Positions 45,470 to 54,900 of a stretch of 64,000 nucleotides of DNA are shown piece by piece (positions within the stretch are counted from its first letter, which is position 1; each line of letters begins with the position of its first letter). Under the pieces are notes generated by a model. The model was not told the DNA's origin, did not search any database, and saw nothing but the letters and a program-made list of their open reading frames with translations. A program made the position numbers and the translations under genes. This DNA is from Bog-473 sp963706555 (lineage in GTDB: Bacteria > Actinomycetota > Acidimicrobiia > Acidimicrobiales > RAAP-2), in contig OY970164.1 of assembly GCA_963706555.1 (NCBI GenBank), forward strand, positions 248,001 to 312,000. The letters are read 5' to 3'.

Positions 45470-46377
45470 GACGGACCCCCTTCAGCCGAGCGTGACGAGG
45501 GGGACCCAACCAATTGGCCAGTAGTGAGGCCGGACAGATACGCCAGAACGATCTCATCGAGGTCGGGTTGGAGCACTTGCCAGCTAGAGTCGAGGTCAGG
45601 GGGATGACCTCGAACAAGGAGCGACGATTGGCGCTCGGCTTCACGAACAGAGATCACTTCTACTCCAGACAGTGGCGGTGTGTCACGGGGCCCGACGAGC
45701 ACACGATGTTCGGCCAGCAACTCGTCGATCGAGCCAGTGATGCGGACGGTTGAAGACGACAGGATGACGAGGTGGTCGCACACGGGTTCGAGCTCGCTGA
45801 TGATGTGCGAGGACAAAAGAACCGTGGTGCCACGTTCGGCCACCGTTCCGAGCAGTGTTTCGAGTAGTTGGCGGCGGGCCAAGGGGTCGAGACTAGCGAC
45901 CGGTTCATCCAGCAAAAGGAGATCCGGGCGCTTTCCTATGCAAAGAGCGAGCGCGACGAGGGCTTGTTGACCGAGCGACAGACGCCCGACCCTCTCGTTG
46001 AGTGGTACCGCAAGCTCGTTCAGCAAGGTCAGCGCGGCTTCGTTGTCCCACTGCTGATTGAACCTCTCCCCAAAGTGGAGCGTCTCGTCGACCCGCAGTC
46101 CGGAGTAAAGAGGTCTGAGCTGATCGAAGTAGGCCATGCGCTCCAGATGTCGCGTCGAATTCGGCTCGACCCGTTCACCGAAGATGCTGACGGAGCCAGT
46201 TGTCGGTCGCGAGAGTCCCGCGGCGAGGCGCAGGAGCGTCGACTTTCCGGCACCGTTTGGACCTACCAGCCCGGTGATCGTCCCGCCCGGAACCCTGAGC
46301 GAGCAATCGCGCAGGCCCCATTTGGTGCGATAGCGCCGTCCCAGACCTACCGTTTCGAGGGCAGCGACGTTGGTCAT
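45466..46377 (-). CDS. ABC transporter ATP-binding protein
   Basis: A 303-residue ABC ATPase. Walker A is GLVGPNGAGKSTLLRL near residue 40, the signature is LSLGQQALVALALC, Walker B is LLLLDEPVASLDP, and the switch His lies in LLSSHIISELE. The C-terminal 90 residues are the accessory part seen in two-component exporters. Its start overlaps the regulator stop and its stop overlaps the permease start, so all three are coupled. It powers the adjacent permease, likely an exporter. Confidence 0.93.
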   Translation of the reverse strand: MTNVAALETVGLGRRYRTKWGLRDCSLRVPGGTITGLVGPNGAGKSTLLRLAAGLSRPTTGSVSIFGERVEPNSTRHLERMAYFDQLRPLYSGLRVDETLHFGERFNQQWDNEAALTLLNELAVPLNERVGRLSLGQQALVALALCIGKRPDLLLLDEPVASLDPLARRQLLETLLGTVAERGTTVLLSSHIISELEPVCDHLVILSSSTVRITGSIDELLAEHRVLVGPRDTPPLSGVEVISVREAERQSSLLVRGHPPDLDSSWQVLQPDLDEIVLAYLSGLTTGQLVGSPSSRSAEGGPS

Positions 46378-46775
46378 GTCTCCTCCTTCTTCGAGAGCTC
46401 CGTTGCCTCAGCCACCAGGGCCGTAATCGCTTCGTCACCCAGACCTGCAGCCCTCGCCGCACGCATCCATCTTTCGAGCTGGCGCTGAAGTAAGGGCTGC
46501 TCATCGGGGACCTTCGAGAGCGAACGTCGGATGAAGGTCCCGCTGCCAGGGCGCCCTTCAGTCAGCCCTTGCGCCTCGAGGTCGCGGTAAGCCCGGTGCA
46601 CTGTATTCGGATTGATTGCGATCTGTTTGACCACGTCTCGGACGGTCGGGAGTTGGTCCCCAGGCCGGAGGATGCCAAGGCGCAGAGCCTGGCGCACCTG
46701 GTCGACGACCTGTCGATAGGCCGGCACACCGGACTTCCGATCGAGTCGGAACTGGATTGTAGGTTCCGGCTCCAT
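46374..46775 (-). CDS. GntR-family regulator of the YtrA type
   Basis: A 133-residue protein with the GntR winged helix (VPAYRQVVDQVRQALRLGIL, PGDQLPTVRDVVKQIAINPN, TVHRAYRDLEAQGLTEGRPG, SGTFI) and only a short helical dimerisation tail, the YtrA subfamily layout. It heads the operon with the ABC genes. A perfect dyad TGTACTA-TAGTACA lies just upstream and spans the likely promoter, so it probably represses its own operon. The start codon is very close to the -10 element, suggesting a leaderless mRNA. Confidence 0.9.
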   Translation of the reverse strand: MEPEPTIQFRLDRKSGVPAYRQVVDQVRQALRLGILRPGDQLPTVRDVVKQIAINPNTVHRAYRDLEAQGLTEGRPGSGTFIRRSLSKVPDEQPLLQRQLERWMRAARAAGLGDEAITALVAEATELSKKEET

Positions 46776-46782
46776 CCATATG

Positions 46783-46811
46783 AATGTACTAGAACGTTAG
46801 TACATGTACAA
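46783..46811 (-). promoter_or_regulatory. Operator and promoter of the YtrA-type operon
   Basis: On the minus strand TTGTAC (46806-46811) and TACATT (46783-46788) are separated by 17 bases. The dyad TGTACTA-GAACGT-TAGTACA at 46785-46804 occupies the spacer and overlaps both. The GntR start codon lies only about seven bases after the -10. Position and symmetry are those of a repressor site. Confidence 0.75.
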
Positions 46812-47311
46812 GCGCACTAACGAGGGGGGACTGGGGTAACCCAAGGGTGCGATGCGGTGACGCGACACTCTGGCGTGTGCGACGACCCGCGACAGCTTTC
46901 CCGGTCCCACAGGCGGATCGTCCGGCGGAATCACCTCTCCGATATTGAGCTGGAAAGAGCGATGCAGCTCGACGTCGATCGCCAACCGAATAGATCAGCG
47001 GTGGCCCCCCCGCCTACCAAGAAGTGATCCGACGTTCGTGGTCCACAAGGTCACAGCGGCACCGTATTCCGAGAAGTCAACCCTCTCCACGGAGGCGCCT
47101 TCCGGCAGCAGATTTCGTCGAATGATTCACCTGCTGGGCTGGCCGCATCACCCAGCGTTACGGCATCTCAAGTGCTCCGACCGAGAGATTGCTCGCCGTC
47201 TGCCTCACGAGAAAAATCTTGAGAGTCGCTAGGGGCATTGATCGAAGGTGCCCTCCACTAGTTGATAGCTGGCGGCAACGGGACTCAAGTAATTCGTGTC
47301 AGACTCTGCGT
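46812..47311. other. Divergent intergenic region
   Basis: About 500 bases between the GntR operon and the secreted-protein gene. It has one frame of moderate length (46945-47232, plus) but no start signal or family. It presumably holds the promoter of the downstream gene. Confidence 0.45.
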
Positions 47312-47884
47312 ATGGTCATACCGAGAAGAGGAGGACCCCGGCGAGCAACGATAATCATCGCAACGGGGACAGCCATTTTGGCGATAATCTCGACAGCCAC
47401 GGGTGCTCTCGTCGCTCACCTAACGAGAATTCCACTGGGACGGGGAACCGCCACAATCACATGGACCGGTGCAGCAGACACGAACCCAACGATCCAGTCG
47501 GTCAAAGGAGCCGCAGGCGGATATTCCGTGTCGGCTACCGGAAAGATCCCGGACCCAGCATCAATACTCGGATCGGGATCGTCGATTCCGTCTTCACTTC
47601 CACTGGCAAACATCAAAGGAAGAATTGGCGGCACCCCCTTCACTCTTGATATCACCCTGACGCTTCCAGCCTCTGGGACCTCGCTCAATCCGCAAACCTT
47701 CGGCCACGTCACGGGCACGTTCCAAAATCAGGCGATTACCGGGACACTTACCGCGAAACTCAGCTCGAGCTCTTTCGGGTTCAAAGGAAGGATTGGGACG
47801 TTGCACGTGGCTGGCGTGGTCTCACAACCGCACCAGCACGGAAATACCGAGACTGCCCACGCCAGCTTCGTCGTCACAAAGTAG
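47312..47884 (+). CDS. Secreted beta-rich protein
   Basis: The ATG at 47312 starts a 190-residue product with a basic N-terminus and a signal-anchor (ATIIIATGTAILAIISTATG). The rest is rich in Gly, Thr and Ser with alternating hydrophobic residues (GTPFTLDITLTLPASGTSLN, GTFQNQAITGTLTAKLSSSS), which suggests a beta-sandwich or lipocalin-like fold. No Cys or catalytic motif is present. Function unknown. A longer frame upstream lacks a start signal. Confidence 0.65.
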   Translation: MVIPRRGGPRRATIIIATGTAILAIISTATGALVAHLTRIPLGRGTATITWTGAADTNPTIQSVKGAAGGYSVSATGKIPDPASILGSGSSIPSSLPLANIKGRIGGTPFTLDITLTLPASGTSLNPQTFGHVTGTFQNQAITGTLTAKLSSSSFGFKGRIGTLHVAGVVSQPHQHGNTETAHASFVVTK

Positions 47885-48109
47885 ACTCACGGCGAGCTGT
47901 GACCCGCGCACCGACGGCTTGACGCACTTGAAATTGGCGCCATTCATGGCAATCATCCAGGCTTTTATACGATCTTGAGCCCCGCGTCCCACACAACATC
48001 CCTGGACCATGAGATTACCGATATTCGAAGTCCACGAAGACGAGCCGAAGTGGCGAGAAGCAATAGCCTTTAGTTACCGCTGCTCGACGCAGAAGAAGTC
48101 TGTACTGTC

Positions 48110-48772
48110 CTCATCCTCGTTGCCGCTTCCCGGGCGGCAGAATGTCTGGCGACCGGCGTACAACTACGCCGCCTCGAGGAAGACAAGCGTGTCCTGATTC
48201 ACTCATGCGACGAATTTGCTGCCGCCGGACTCGTCATCCCGACGCCGGCCTACGTGCGCTTCGCCGCCCACTACGGGTCCCGGCCTGACTTTTGCGAAGG
48301 AGCGGACACCGAATCCAAAGGCTTGTTCGAGAACCTGGTCGGTTACGTGAAATCCGACCTCATGGTCGCCGAAGAACTCAGCGTGGCGGACCTTCCGACG
48401 GCGAATGGGCAAAGGTTGAGGTGGTGCAACGAGGTGAACGCCATTCTGCACTCGGAGATCTGTCCAATTCCTTTCGAGCGGCTCGAAAAAGAGCGCGAGC
48501 CGCCCAGTCTCCGGACCCAGATCGCCACGTTGGTGGTGCGCAAGGTAGATCGCCTCGGCAGTGTCCGCTTCGGTTCGGCGCGCTATTCGGTTCCGAGTGT
48601 CCATATCGGGCGTAACGTGGAACTCGTGGCCCAAGACGGCCGGGTCTTGGTGGTCTTCTTGGGCGAGATGTCGATTCTCGACGAGCCCTATGTCGAACTC
48701 GAGTTGAAATCCACGCAACTGGCAATCCTCCGAATGGGTCTTGACGCTTGTCGAGCAATCCGAAAATGTTAG
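48110..48772 (+). pseudogene. IS21-type transposase remnant
   Basis: The open frame reads AAAGLVIPTPAYVRFAAHYG, then GADTESKGLFENLVGYVKSD, which is the Glu-containing end of an IstA core, and a C-terminal part (RFGSARYSVPSVHIGRNVEL). The N-terminal two-thirds with both Asp residues and all of istB are missing. It resembles neither complete IS21 copy closely. It ends convergently with the KAP gene, overlapping by four bases. Confidence 0.75.
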
Positions 48773-51700
48773 CCTTCGAAATGTTTGCGACGGCGGTTGA
48801 AGAAAGGCCCCGTCTCTTCCATGAAGCCACCCTGGACGAGCTTGTATGAGATCGAATCCCACTCATTCTCATCAGCGGCTTCCTCTGCGGCCTTACTAAG
48901 CCTGCTCTTATCTCTCTTGGAGAGGTTGTTGACGAGGTGAAGGTTTTGGAGAGCCACATCTCTGCCCGACTTGTTGGCCCTGATCATTGGAATCATGATC
49001 CCATCGAGCACTCGACTCGTGAGTTGGTGGTTCGTCAACCTCAAGGACGCGCATAGACGTAGCAACGCCCGACGGCTGTCGTCGTTCGTCGCTTTGTCGT
49101 AGAGATTGACCAGTAGTTGAACCTCTTGCGCTAGGTCCGCTTCGTGGAATCGAGCAGCATCGAGGAAATTGTCGCTTGGAACCGATTCAGGAAACCCGTT
49201 GAGCGACAGAGCGGCGAGATCAGAGCGTTCGGTCGCGGTCAATTCGTCCGCTCGCTTCCTCAGCCCTCGGAGAATGGGTTCTGGCAGTTCGAAGTTGGCA
49301 TAGGCCCCGATCACTTCCCAAATTTCGGAGATAGAGGGCCTCAGGTTAGAGAGCCATACCTCGATCGCCTCATATAGAAGATTCCTGTCTTCACCAAGCG
49401 TCGATTCTTCGCTTGAGTCGAGAGCTTGAACGGCGACTATCTCCGAAGGCAAAGAGCTAAAAACGATTTCAGGGTCAGACAGCTTCTGATGTGCAAGCAC
49501 CTTCACGCGAGCAAGACAACGTTGAGCTGGACGCAGGGACGCTGAGGTTGTCAAAGCTTCAAGAAGCCGGTCGTACTGGTCCTTGGGCTCCCCGTTGGTC
49601 AGACTCGGGACCACGTCAAGTAGGCATGAGGCAAAGCTTTGGAGACTCACGTCGTCCGGTGGACTCGACGAAGCAAGTACTACGGCGGTCTCAAAAAACT
49701 CATGCCGCCAGTCGTCAGGAATCAATCCTGACTCTTCAAACGTTTCTGCTCGGCCAATCGTGAGTTCCCAGGCAGATACGCCTGCGGAATCAAGTGACGT
49801 GATGCTGCCAGATTCTCGAACAACCTTAAGGGTCTTGGGTCCGCTCCAGTCAAAACTCTTCACAATAGGACTGGCGCTACTGGCGAAGGATTGCGTCTGC
49901 GGAAGATCCGCATCGTTCGAATTCCAGGCCTTCAGGACTGCCTCGTCAACCAGGTCAATTGCACGTGGCGATTGTTTGAGAACGTTCCCGTCAATGGCTT
50001 CTAGCCAAATGTGTTTGCGATTGAGTGCGCGCACGCGGGAACTGATCAAGAGCTGTTCGCTCAAGTCGACCGTTGTGGCTTTTCCCAAGCTTGGAAGCAT
50101 CTCTTCAACAAGGTCCCGGCTGGGCTGCTCATCGATTGAAAGGATTAGCAGAACAAGACTCTCAACAAGACTCGTTCGACCGTGTTCATGCGCTGCCTCA
50201 ACCAGCGTCCCCAGGTAGTCGCGCGCATGGTCAGATGCCGATATCTCCTCTTCAGCCCCTTGCATCGGCGAAACAGGCTCGGATGACTGTTCCAGAACCC
50301 CAGGAGTAGGAGTCGCCGCTGCGGCGGCGGCTTCTTCTCGCGCCTTCCGGTCAGCGTCATTCTGTTTGATGATTCGGAGTAGATGAGTCCCGGCCGCTCC
50401 AAGAATCTTGTCCGCATCGTCGTCTGTCCAACTCAGCACGGTGTTAGTTGCATCGGGCCATTCAAGGTCTGCGAGTAGGGATGCAACAACGTTTCCAAGT
50501 CGTTCCGTGTGATCTGTTCCGAACTCGCTCGCTCGCCTAGCAATAAATCCGGCGGTTGCTTCATTCGTGACTACTGAAGTGTCAAGAAGCGCTCGACCAA
50601 CCAGCTCGTGACCAACGGGTCGCACGGTAGCCAAACCCAAGCACATCGCTCCAACGATGTCATCAGCGGGAAGTTTGTCTTCCTCAAGTGCTGAATTGAC
50701 CGCATCAGCCAGATCGTCGACGATCCCGGAGATATCCAGGTCTGGCAACGCCCCTACGGCCCCCAACAGACTGCTCAGGGAATTTTCTCCCTCGACGCCG
50801 GGTAACGCCTCTTGGACGTGCATTGCCAGCAGACGTAAGCCGGCAAGCTGTTGTTCGATATCCAGCGGCTGCAATGCGGCAACGATATCGGTGACCCGAC
50901 CTTCAGTCGCTGCGAGTTTGAGTCGGCTTGCCAGAGCAGTAGGTAGACCGAAGGCAAAACCAGGGCCTTCCATAAACACGAGGTCCTCTTGGGGTCCCGG
51001 CACTCGACGAGTCTTTTGCAGGTATCGGACTAGCAACGGCCCCTGAGCCGCGATTATTTGCCGAGTTAGATCCTCTTGGTCGTCAGCTCCCTCTTCACCT
51101 TCCGATGTTGCGATGACAACATCCAGCTGCTCCGTACCGAGAGCGTATGACTGTGCCCTCTCCCACACTTCGTCAGTTACATCCGACGGAGGTACCACAT
51201 CTGGATTAGTCAACAAGGACAGAACGAATTGCGGCAGCCGCGGTTCGTTCGGTAAGTCATTGGCAAACGACGGGAACTCCATCTGTAAGCAGACAAGCTT
51301 CGCCAACTCAGCAGAGCGCCCCCTCAAATCTCCGTCAAGATGGTGATCTGCTATGCGACGTTCAGCAATGCGGTAGGCCATTGCGTAAGCGTTCAACAGT
51401 TCCTTCACCCGCCTGGGACTCTGGACGTGCAATGGCACCAGTACGCTTACGACTTCCCCAGTATTGACCTCGCTCCACAAGCCCACTTTTCGGTCCTTGA
51501 CCAGATCTTGCGCAAATTTCGTCAGGCTGCTTGCTTTCATTGGGGGCAATTGCCATTGATACTGAAAGATCTTGTCTAGATAAGAACTTCCCGCGCTGTA
51601 GTACGGGTTCTTCGTGTTCAAGGGCGTCTCCTGACGTGAGCGCTTAGCCACGGCAGTTTCCAGAACCGACCGGTCCGCTGCGACGATAAACACGCAATCC

Positions 51701-52497
51701 TCAACTTCAAGGAACGTTCTTAGGGTCTCGAGAGTGCTTGCCACTTCCTCGGCCCCACATCGATCCAACTCGTCAATGAATATCACAAACCGGTCGCAGT
51801 CTTTGAACTTGCCCTTTGCCTCGGATATCAGGTCACGGAAGAGTCGTTCAAACTGCTCATCACTCTGCGGCGCAAATCTCGTCCGAGTAATAGAGAACTT
51901 TTGAGCGACAAGAGTCACAATCGCACCTACAACAACCGTCGGGGCGAATACTGCTGGGAGCAGTCGCTCCATCTCTCGCACCCACTGACTACCGATTCCT
52001 TTTCCAGAGATCTCGGCAAGTATCCAAGCGATCACCGCAGTCAGAAAGAGACCAGCTCCAACCAAGATGCACACAAGTCGGACCAGAGATCTGGCGGACG
52101 CCGGATCAAGGTTGACATCACTCTCTTGGCTCTCCTCGTAGAGGCCCTTGTCGTACTTGTCGTGCTTCTTATCCTTGATGTCGAGCTCCTTGGCGACACT
52201 TCGGATGAACTCACGGCGTAATGGAGCCTCGGCGTACTTAAACGCGTCGAACCTGACGAACTTCACGTTCGTCTTAGCCAATGCCTTCTGAATGAGATTC
52301 GCCAGACTGGACTTTCCAGATCCCCATGGAGCGTAGATTGCGATATTCGCGGGAGTTCGGATTACCTGAACCGTTTCAGCCGTCTGAAGAGCAAAGTCAT
52401 CGTGGCCGAAAGAATCTGCCTTGGAGTCCTCAATCGCTCGATCTTCAATTAGATCGTCGGCGGGACTGTATGGCTGAGGAGCGGAGGATTTACTCAT
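48769..52497 (-). CDS. KAP-family P-loop NTPase
   Basis: About 1,242 residues from the ATG at 52497. Walker A is APWGSGKSSLANLIQ near residue 57 and Walker B FVIFIDELDRCGAEE near residue 240. Two membrane helices lie between them (CILVGAGLFLTAVIAWIL and AVFAPTVVVGAIVTLVA), the insertion that defines the KAP family. The long C-terminal half is helical and repeat-like, with no known domain. KAP NTPases are membrane-bound and several belong to phage-defence systems. An SOS-type promoter lies upstream. Its 3' end abuts an IS21 remnant, so a partner gene may have been lost. Confidence 0.88.
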   Translation of the reverse strand: MSKSSAPQPYSPADDLIEDRAIEDSKADSFGHDDFALQTAETVQVIRTPANIAIYAPWGSGKSSLANLIQKALAKTNVKFVRFDAFKYAEAPLRREFIRSVAKELDIKDKKHDKYDKGLYEESQESDVNLDPASARSLVRLVCILVGAGLFLTAVIAWILAEISGKGIGSQWVREMERLLPAVFAPTVVVGAIVTLVAQKFSITRTRFAPQSDEQFERLFRDLISEAKGKFKDCDRFVIFIDELDRCGAEEVASTLETLRTFLEVEDCVFIVAADRSVLETAVAKRSRQETPLNTKNPYYSAGSSYLDKIFQYQWQLPPMKASSLTKFAQDLVKDRKVGLWSEVNTGEVVSVLVPLHVQSPRRVKELLNAYAMAYRIAERRIADHHLDGDLRGRSAELAKLVCLQMEFPSFANDLPNEPRLPQFVLSLLTNPDVVPPSDVTDEVWERAQSYALGTEQLDVVIATSEGEEGADDQEDLTRQIIAAQGPLLVRYLQKTRRVPGPQEDLVFMEGPGFAFGLPTALASRLKLAATEGRVTDIVAALQPLDIEQQLAGLRLLAMHVQEALPGVEGENSLSSLLGAVGALPDLDISGIVDDLADAVNSALEEDKLPADDIVGAMCLGLATVRPVGHELVGRALLDTSVVTNEATAGFIARRASEFGTDHTERLGNVVASLLADLEWPDATNTVLSWTDDDADKILGAAGTHLLRIIKQNDADRKAREEAAAAAATPTPGVLEQSSEPVSPMQGAEEEISASDHARDYLGTLVEAAHEHGRTSLVESLVLLILSIDEQPSRDLVEEMLPSLGKATTVDLSEQLLISSRVRALNRKHIWLEAIDGNVLKQSPRAIDLVDEAVLKAWNSNDADLPQTQSFASSASPIVKSFDWSGPKTLKVVRESGSITSLDSAGVSAWELTIGRAETFEESGLIPDDWRHEFFETAVVLASSSPPDDVSLQSFASCLLDVVPSLTNGEPKDQYDRLLEALTTSASLRPAQRCLARVKVLAHQKLSDPEIVFSSLPSEIVAVQALDSSEESTLGEDRNLLYEAIEVWLSNLRPSISEIWEVIGAYANFELPEPILRGLRKRADELTATERSDLAALSLNGFPESVPSDNFLDAARFHEADLAQEVQLLVNLYDKATNDDSRRALLRLCASLRLTNHQLTSRVLDGIMIPMIRANKSGRDVALQNLHLVNNLSKRDKSRLSKAAEEAADENEWDSISYKLVQGGFMEETGPFFNRRRKHFEG

Positions 52498-52748
52498 GAG
52501 ATGGTCGTTCGATGCAAACAATCAAACCCGTTCCAAGATGAGGTCGATAGCGCGCTCTTCTTTGTGAGGGGGATAGCCCTACCTAAGCCGATCGCCGACA
52601 AACACTGGCCCGACGTGGATGTTTGAACTGACGCTTTTCGAGCTCGAATCGATACTGGCGCACCCTCGAACTGGACGTACCAATTCCAGTTGAATCGGCG
52701 ATGGTTGGCTTTTGGCACTCGACTCAACAAGCAAGATTCTCCCAACTC

Positions 52749-52769
52749 ATTATACCGAACATGTGTTCG
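52749..52769 (-). promoter_or_regulatory. LexA (SOS) box next to a -10 element upstream of KAP
   Basis: CGAACATGTGTTCG at 52756-52769 fits CGAACRNRYGTTYG at every position. On the minus strand TATAAT (52749-52754) follows immediately, so LexA would cover the promoter. The transcript would run about 240 bases before the KAP start at 52497. Confidence 0.78.
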
Positions 52770-53391
52770 TTACACTAGTGGATGACGCCTCAGTTAATCC
52801 ATGGCGCGTGACGAATCACTGGGTCAACTACTTCAGCGTGCCCTAGGGACACCTTCGGTAGCCCGACACTGCGCAACCGACACATTTCGCACGAAAGGAC
52901 TCCGTCTGGATCGATCGGATCTTCGTTCACTAGTTTCGGGTTGTTGCCATAGGGCGCAATCTGCCGACCTCTTGGCAGATACATAGGCGTTCAGCCAGTT
53001 CTAGATTGTCCCGACCGCGATGAGAGACGGGAAGATCAGCCAGCGAAATGCGCCGAAAAAGCAGTTCCGCGTGGAGTTCTATCGCTGTAGGTCCCTTGCC
53101 AGAGAAGTCTCTCGGCCAAGCGGGATCTGACGTGCCCACTCGTCCCGAGATCATCTACCTTGCCTGTGGCATCGACCGGCGGACCGGCCCAATTAGCTTG
53201 GTTCACTTGGACGCGGATCTGACCACTGGCGGCGTGGCTTAACTCAACTGTCGGTAACCATCCGAAGGTGATAGGCCATCATCACGCCCAGCAAGATCAA
53301 ATCTCCCCGCCAACCTAGGGTCATTCTCGCACACCGCTCGGTCAATCTCCCCACGCACTGGGCCAGCCGCCGACTGTCGACAGCGAGAGAT
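52770..53391. other. Intergenic stretch without a supportable gene
   Basis: Only short frames (around 60-75 residues) without start signals or families. No mobile-element ends or tRNA were recognised. It separates the KAP gene from the secreted-protein gene on the same strand. Confidence 0.45.
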
Positions 53392-53823
53392 TCAGCTGTG
53401 GACGGTGATGCATGGCTGCCCTGAGACGCCGCTCCAGGTATTGCACAGAATCGTCCCATTTGGGAAGTTGCCAGGTGAGTTCCACGATGATTCAAGTTGG
53501 TCGCCCGCCGACCCACAGGTTCTCCCGCTCGTAGCGATGACAACGCCATCTTCTATGTAATTGGCAACGCTGCACATCGACTTGTTCAGCACCGCGGTCG
53601 TTGACCATTCACTGACGTTGAGACCACTTCCTACTACATAAATGCATACGCTGTTCGAACACGTGTTGGCCGAAGGCGGATGAATACCACTCGAGATCGT
53701 TGTCGTCGGACCATCGTCCACGGGAGCGGCCGCTCCTGAAGGATCGGCCAAGCTGACCACAAGGGGAAAAAGGATTACGGGAACCAATGCGAAAGCGCGA
53801 CGAACTACAGGGCCAACTTCCAT
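53392..53823 (-). CDS. Secreted protein under BlaI-type control
   Basis: The ATG at 53823 has AAAGG seven bases upstream. The 143-residue product has a signal peptide (FALVPVILFPLVVSLADPSG then AAAP), a Thr-rich linker and a domain of about 100 residues with six Cys (ANTCSNSVCIYVVGSGLNVS, KSMCSVANYI, GRTCGSAGDQ, ILCNTWSG, GQPCITVH). The even Cys count suggests three disulfides. Its promoter carries two overlapping dyads like the one ahead of the nearby BlaI-type regulator. Function unknown; it may be a stress-induced external protein. Confidence 0.75.
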   Translation of the reverse strand: MEVGPVVRRAFALVPVILFPLVVSLADPSGAAAPVDDGPTTTISSGIHPPSANTCSNSVCIYVVGSGLNVSEWSTTAVLNKSMCSVANYIEDGVVIATSGRTCGSAGDQLESSWNSPGNFPNGTILCNTWSGVSGQPCITVHS

Positions 53824-53871
53824 GATCCAGCCTTTCGAGTGGGGTGACGAGGCACCCATTGCGTACGGTTG

Positions 53872-53906
53872 TGTAGGAGTATAACCCTACACACGTGTAG
53901 GTGCAA
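53872..53906 (-). promoter_or_regulatory. Promoter with two overlapping BlaI-type dyads
   Basis: TTGCAC (53901-53906) and TATACT (53878-53883) on the minus strand are 17 bases apart. Dyads TGTAGG...CCTACA (53872-53891) and CCTACAC-AC-GTGTAGG (53886-53901) fill the spacer and overlap the -10. They share the CCTAC/GTAGG half-site with the site ahead of the BlaI-type gene. Confidence 0.8.
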
Positions 53907-53943
53907 CCCATCTGAAGATTTCTTCTTCAGGTATGGAGACGGA

Positions 53944-54900
53944 TCACGATGAGGTCGTCGTGCTCGGGACTTTCGCCCGGTCGAATCCGGGGTGGCGATT
54001 CTGCTTAACGTGCAGCGACGGCTGGTGGATCACGTGGTTGACCGTCGGCGGCAGCCAAGAACTCATCCCATAGATCAACGCTGCGGCAAGGAGACTGACA
54101 AGGACGATTAGTGGCGCTGGCCGCACCCTCGGTACCTTTCTGGTCTGAAGCGCCTCAATCCTCAAATCAAGAGAGTCCAATGAGGCCATTTCCGTCGCAC
54201 TACCAAGCGCAGGTCGGACCTCTCCCAGAACCTTCAGGAGGGCGCCGACGAGGTTGGTTTGTCCAGCCACCGAAATTGCGGTTGCGTCAGCGGCCAGTTC
54301 CGACGCAACCAGGGCCTTCTCGGCCAGGTGCCTGGCAAGCGGCAGGTAGAAAAGTGCGTTGGCGGCGACTCTTACCGCAGTCGCTCGTGCCGGATCGAGG
54401 CGGCGCACATGAGCCTGCTCGTGACCGAGTACTGCTCTGAGCTCAGAGTCTTCGAGCCGACTAAGCATCTCGGTCGAAATGATGATCCGCGGGTGGACGA
54501 TTCCCGCACAGCAGCAAAAGCATCGAGCATCGTCGATTAGGGTGACATTGCTGCCGAGTTCCCGTTCTGCCCGAACAAGGCGCTCAGGACTCGAGATGGG
54601 TCTGCCGAGCCGACGCAGGCCGCGATTGGTGCGCGCGACTTGTGAGACGAATGTCAAGAAGCCCACGATCAAGGTCACGGCGACGAAGCCCAGGATCACG
54701 ACCGCCGGCACCCAGCTGTTGTAGCCGAACAAAGCAACGGATTCGCCGCAACTGTCCGTGGACGGTTTTGGGTAGAAGGGCACAGACGACCAGCACGGGA
54801 GAACATGGTCGAGCGACCGTAAGGCCAGGTAGACGAGAAGTCCCTGCATCAGGCCAACGATCGCCACCAGAGTCCAGAAGCTACGTCCTACCCCCCTCAT
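53944..54900 (-). CDS. M56-family (BlaR1-like) membrane metallopeptidase
   Basis: A 318-residue protein with the zinc motif HEQAHVRRLDP (HExxH) near residue 158. Membrane helices flank it: LVAIVGLMQGLLVYLALRSL at the start, VPAVVILGFVAVTLIVGFLT, and APLIVLVSLLAAALIYGMSS after the catalytic part. There is no external penicillin-binding sensor domain, unlike full BlaR1. It overlaps the BlaI-type gene by about 20 bases. Known: such pairs sense a signal, cleave the BlaI-type repressor and open its regulon. Confidence 0.85.
   Translation of the reverse strand: MRGVGRSFWTLVAIVGLMQGLLVYLALRSLDHVLPCWSSVPFYPKPSTDSCGESVALFGYNSWVPAVVILGFVAVTLIVGFLTFVSQVARTNRGLRRLGRPISSPERLVRAERELGSNVTLIDDARCFCCCAGIVHPRIIISTEMLSRLEDSELRAVLGHEQAHVRRLDPARATAVRVAANALFYLPLARHLAEKALVASELAADATAISVAGQTNLVGALLKVLGEVRPALGSATEMASLDSLDLRIEALQTRKVPRVRPAPLIVLVSLLAAALIYGMSSWLPPTVNHVIHQPSLHVKQNRHPGFDRAKVPSTTTSS

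Noticed and set aside
46945..47232. 95-residue plus-strand frame in the gap ahead of the secreted protein
   Set aside because: No start signal, no family and unusual composition.
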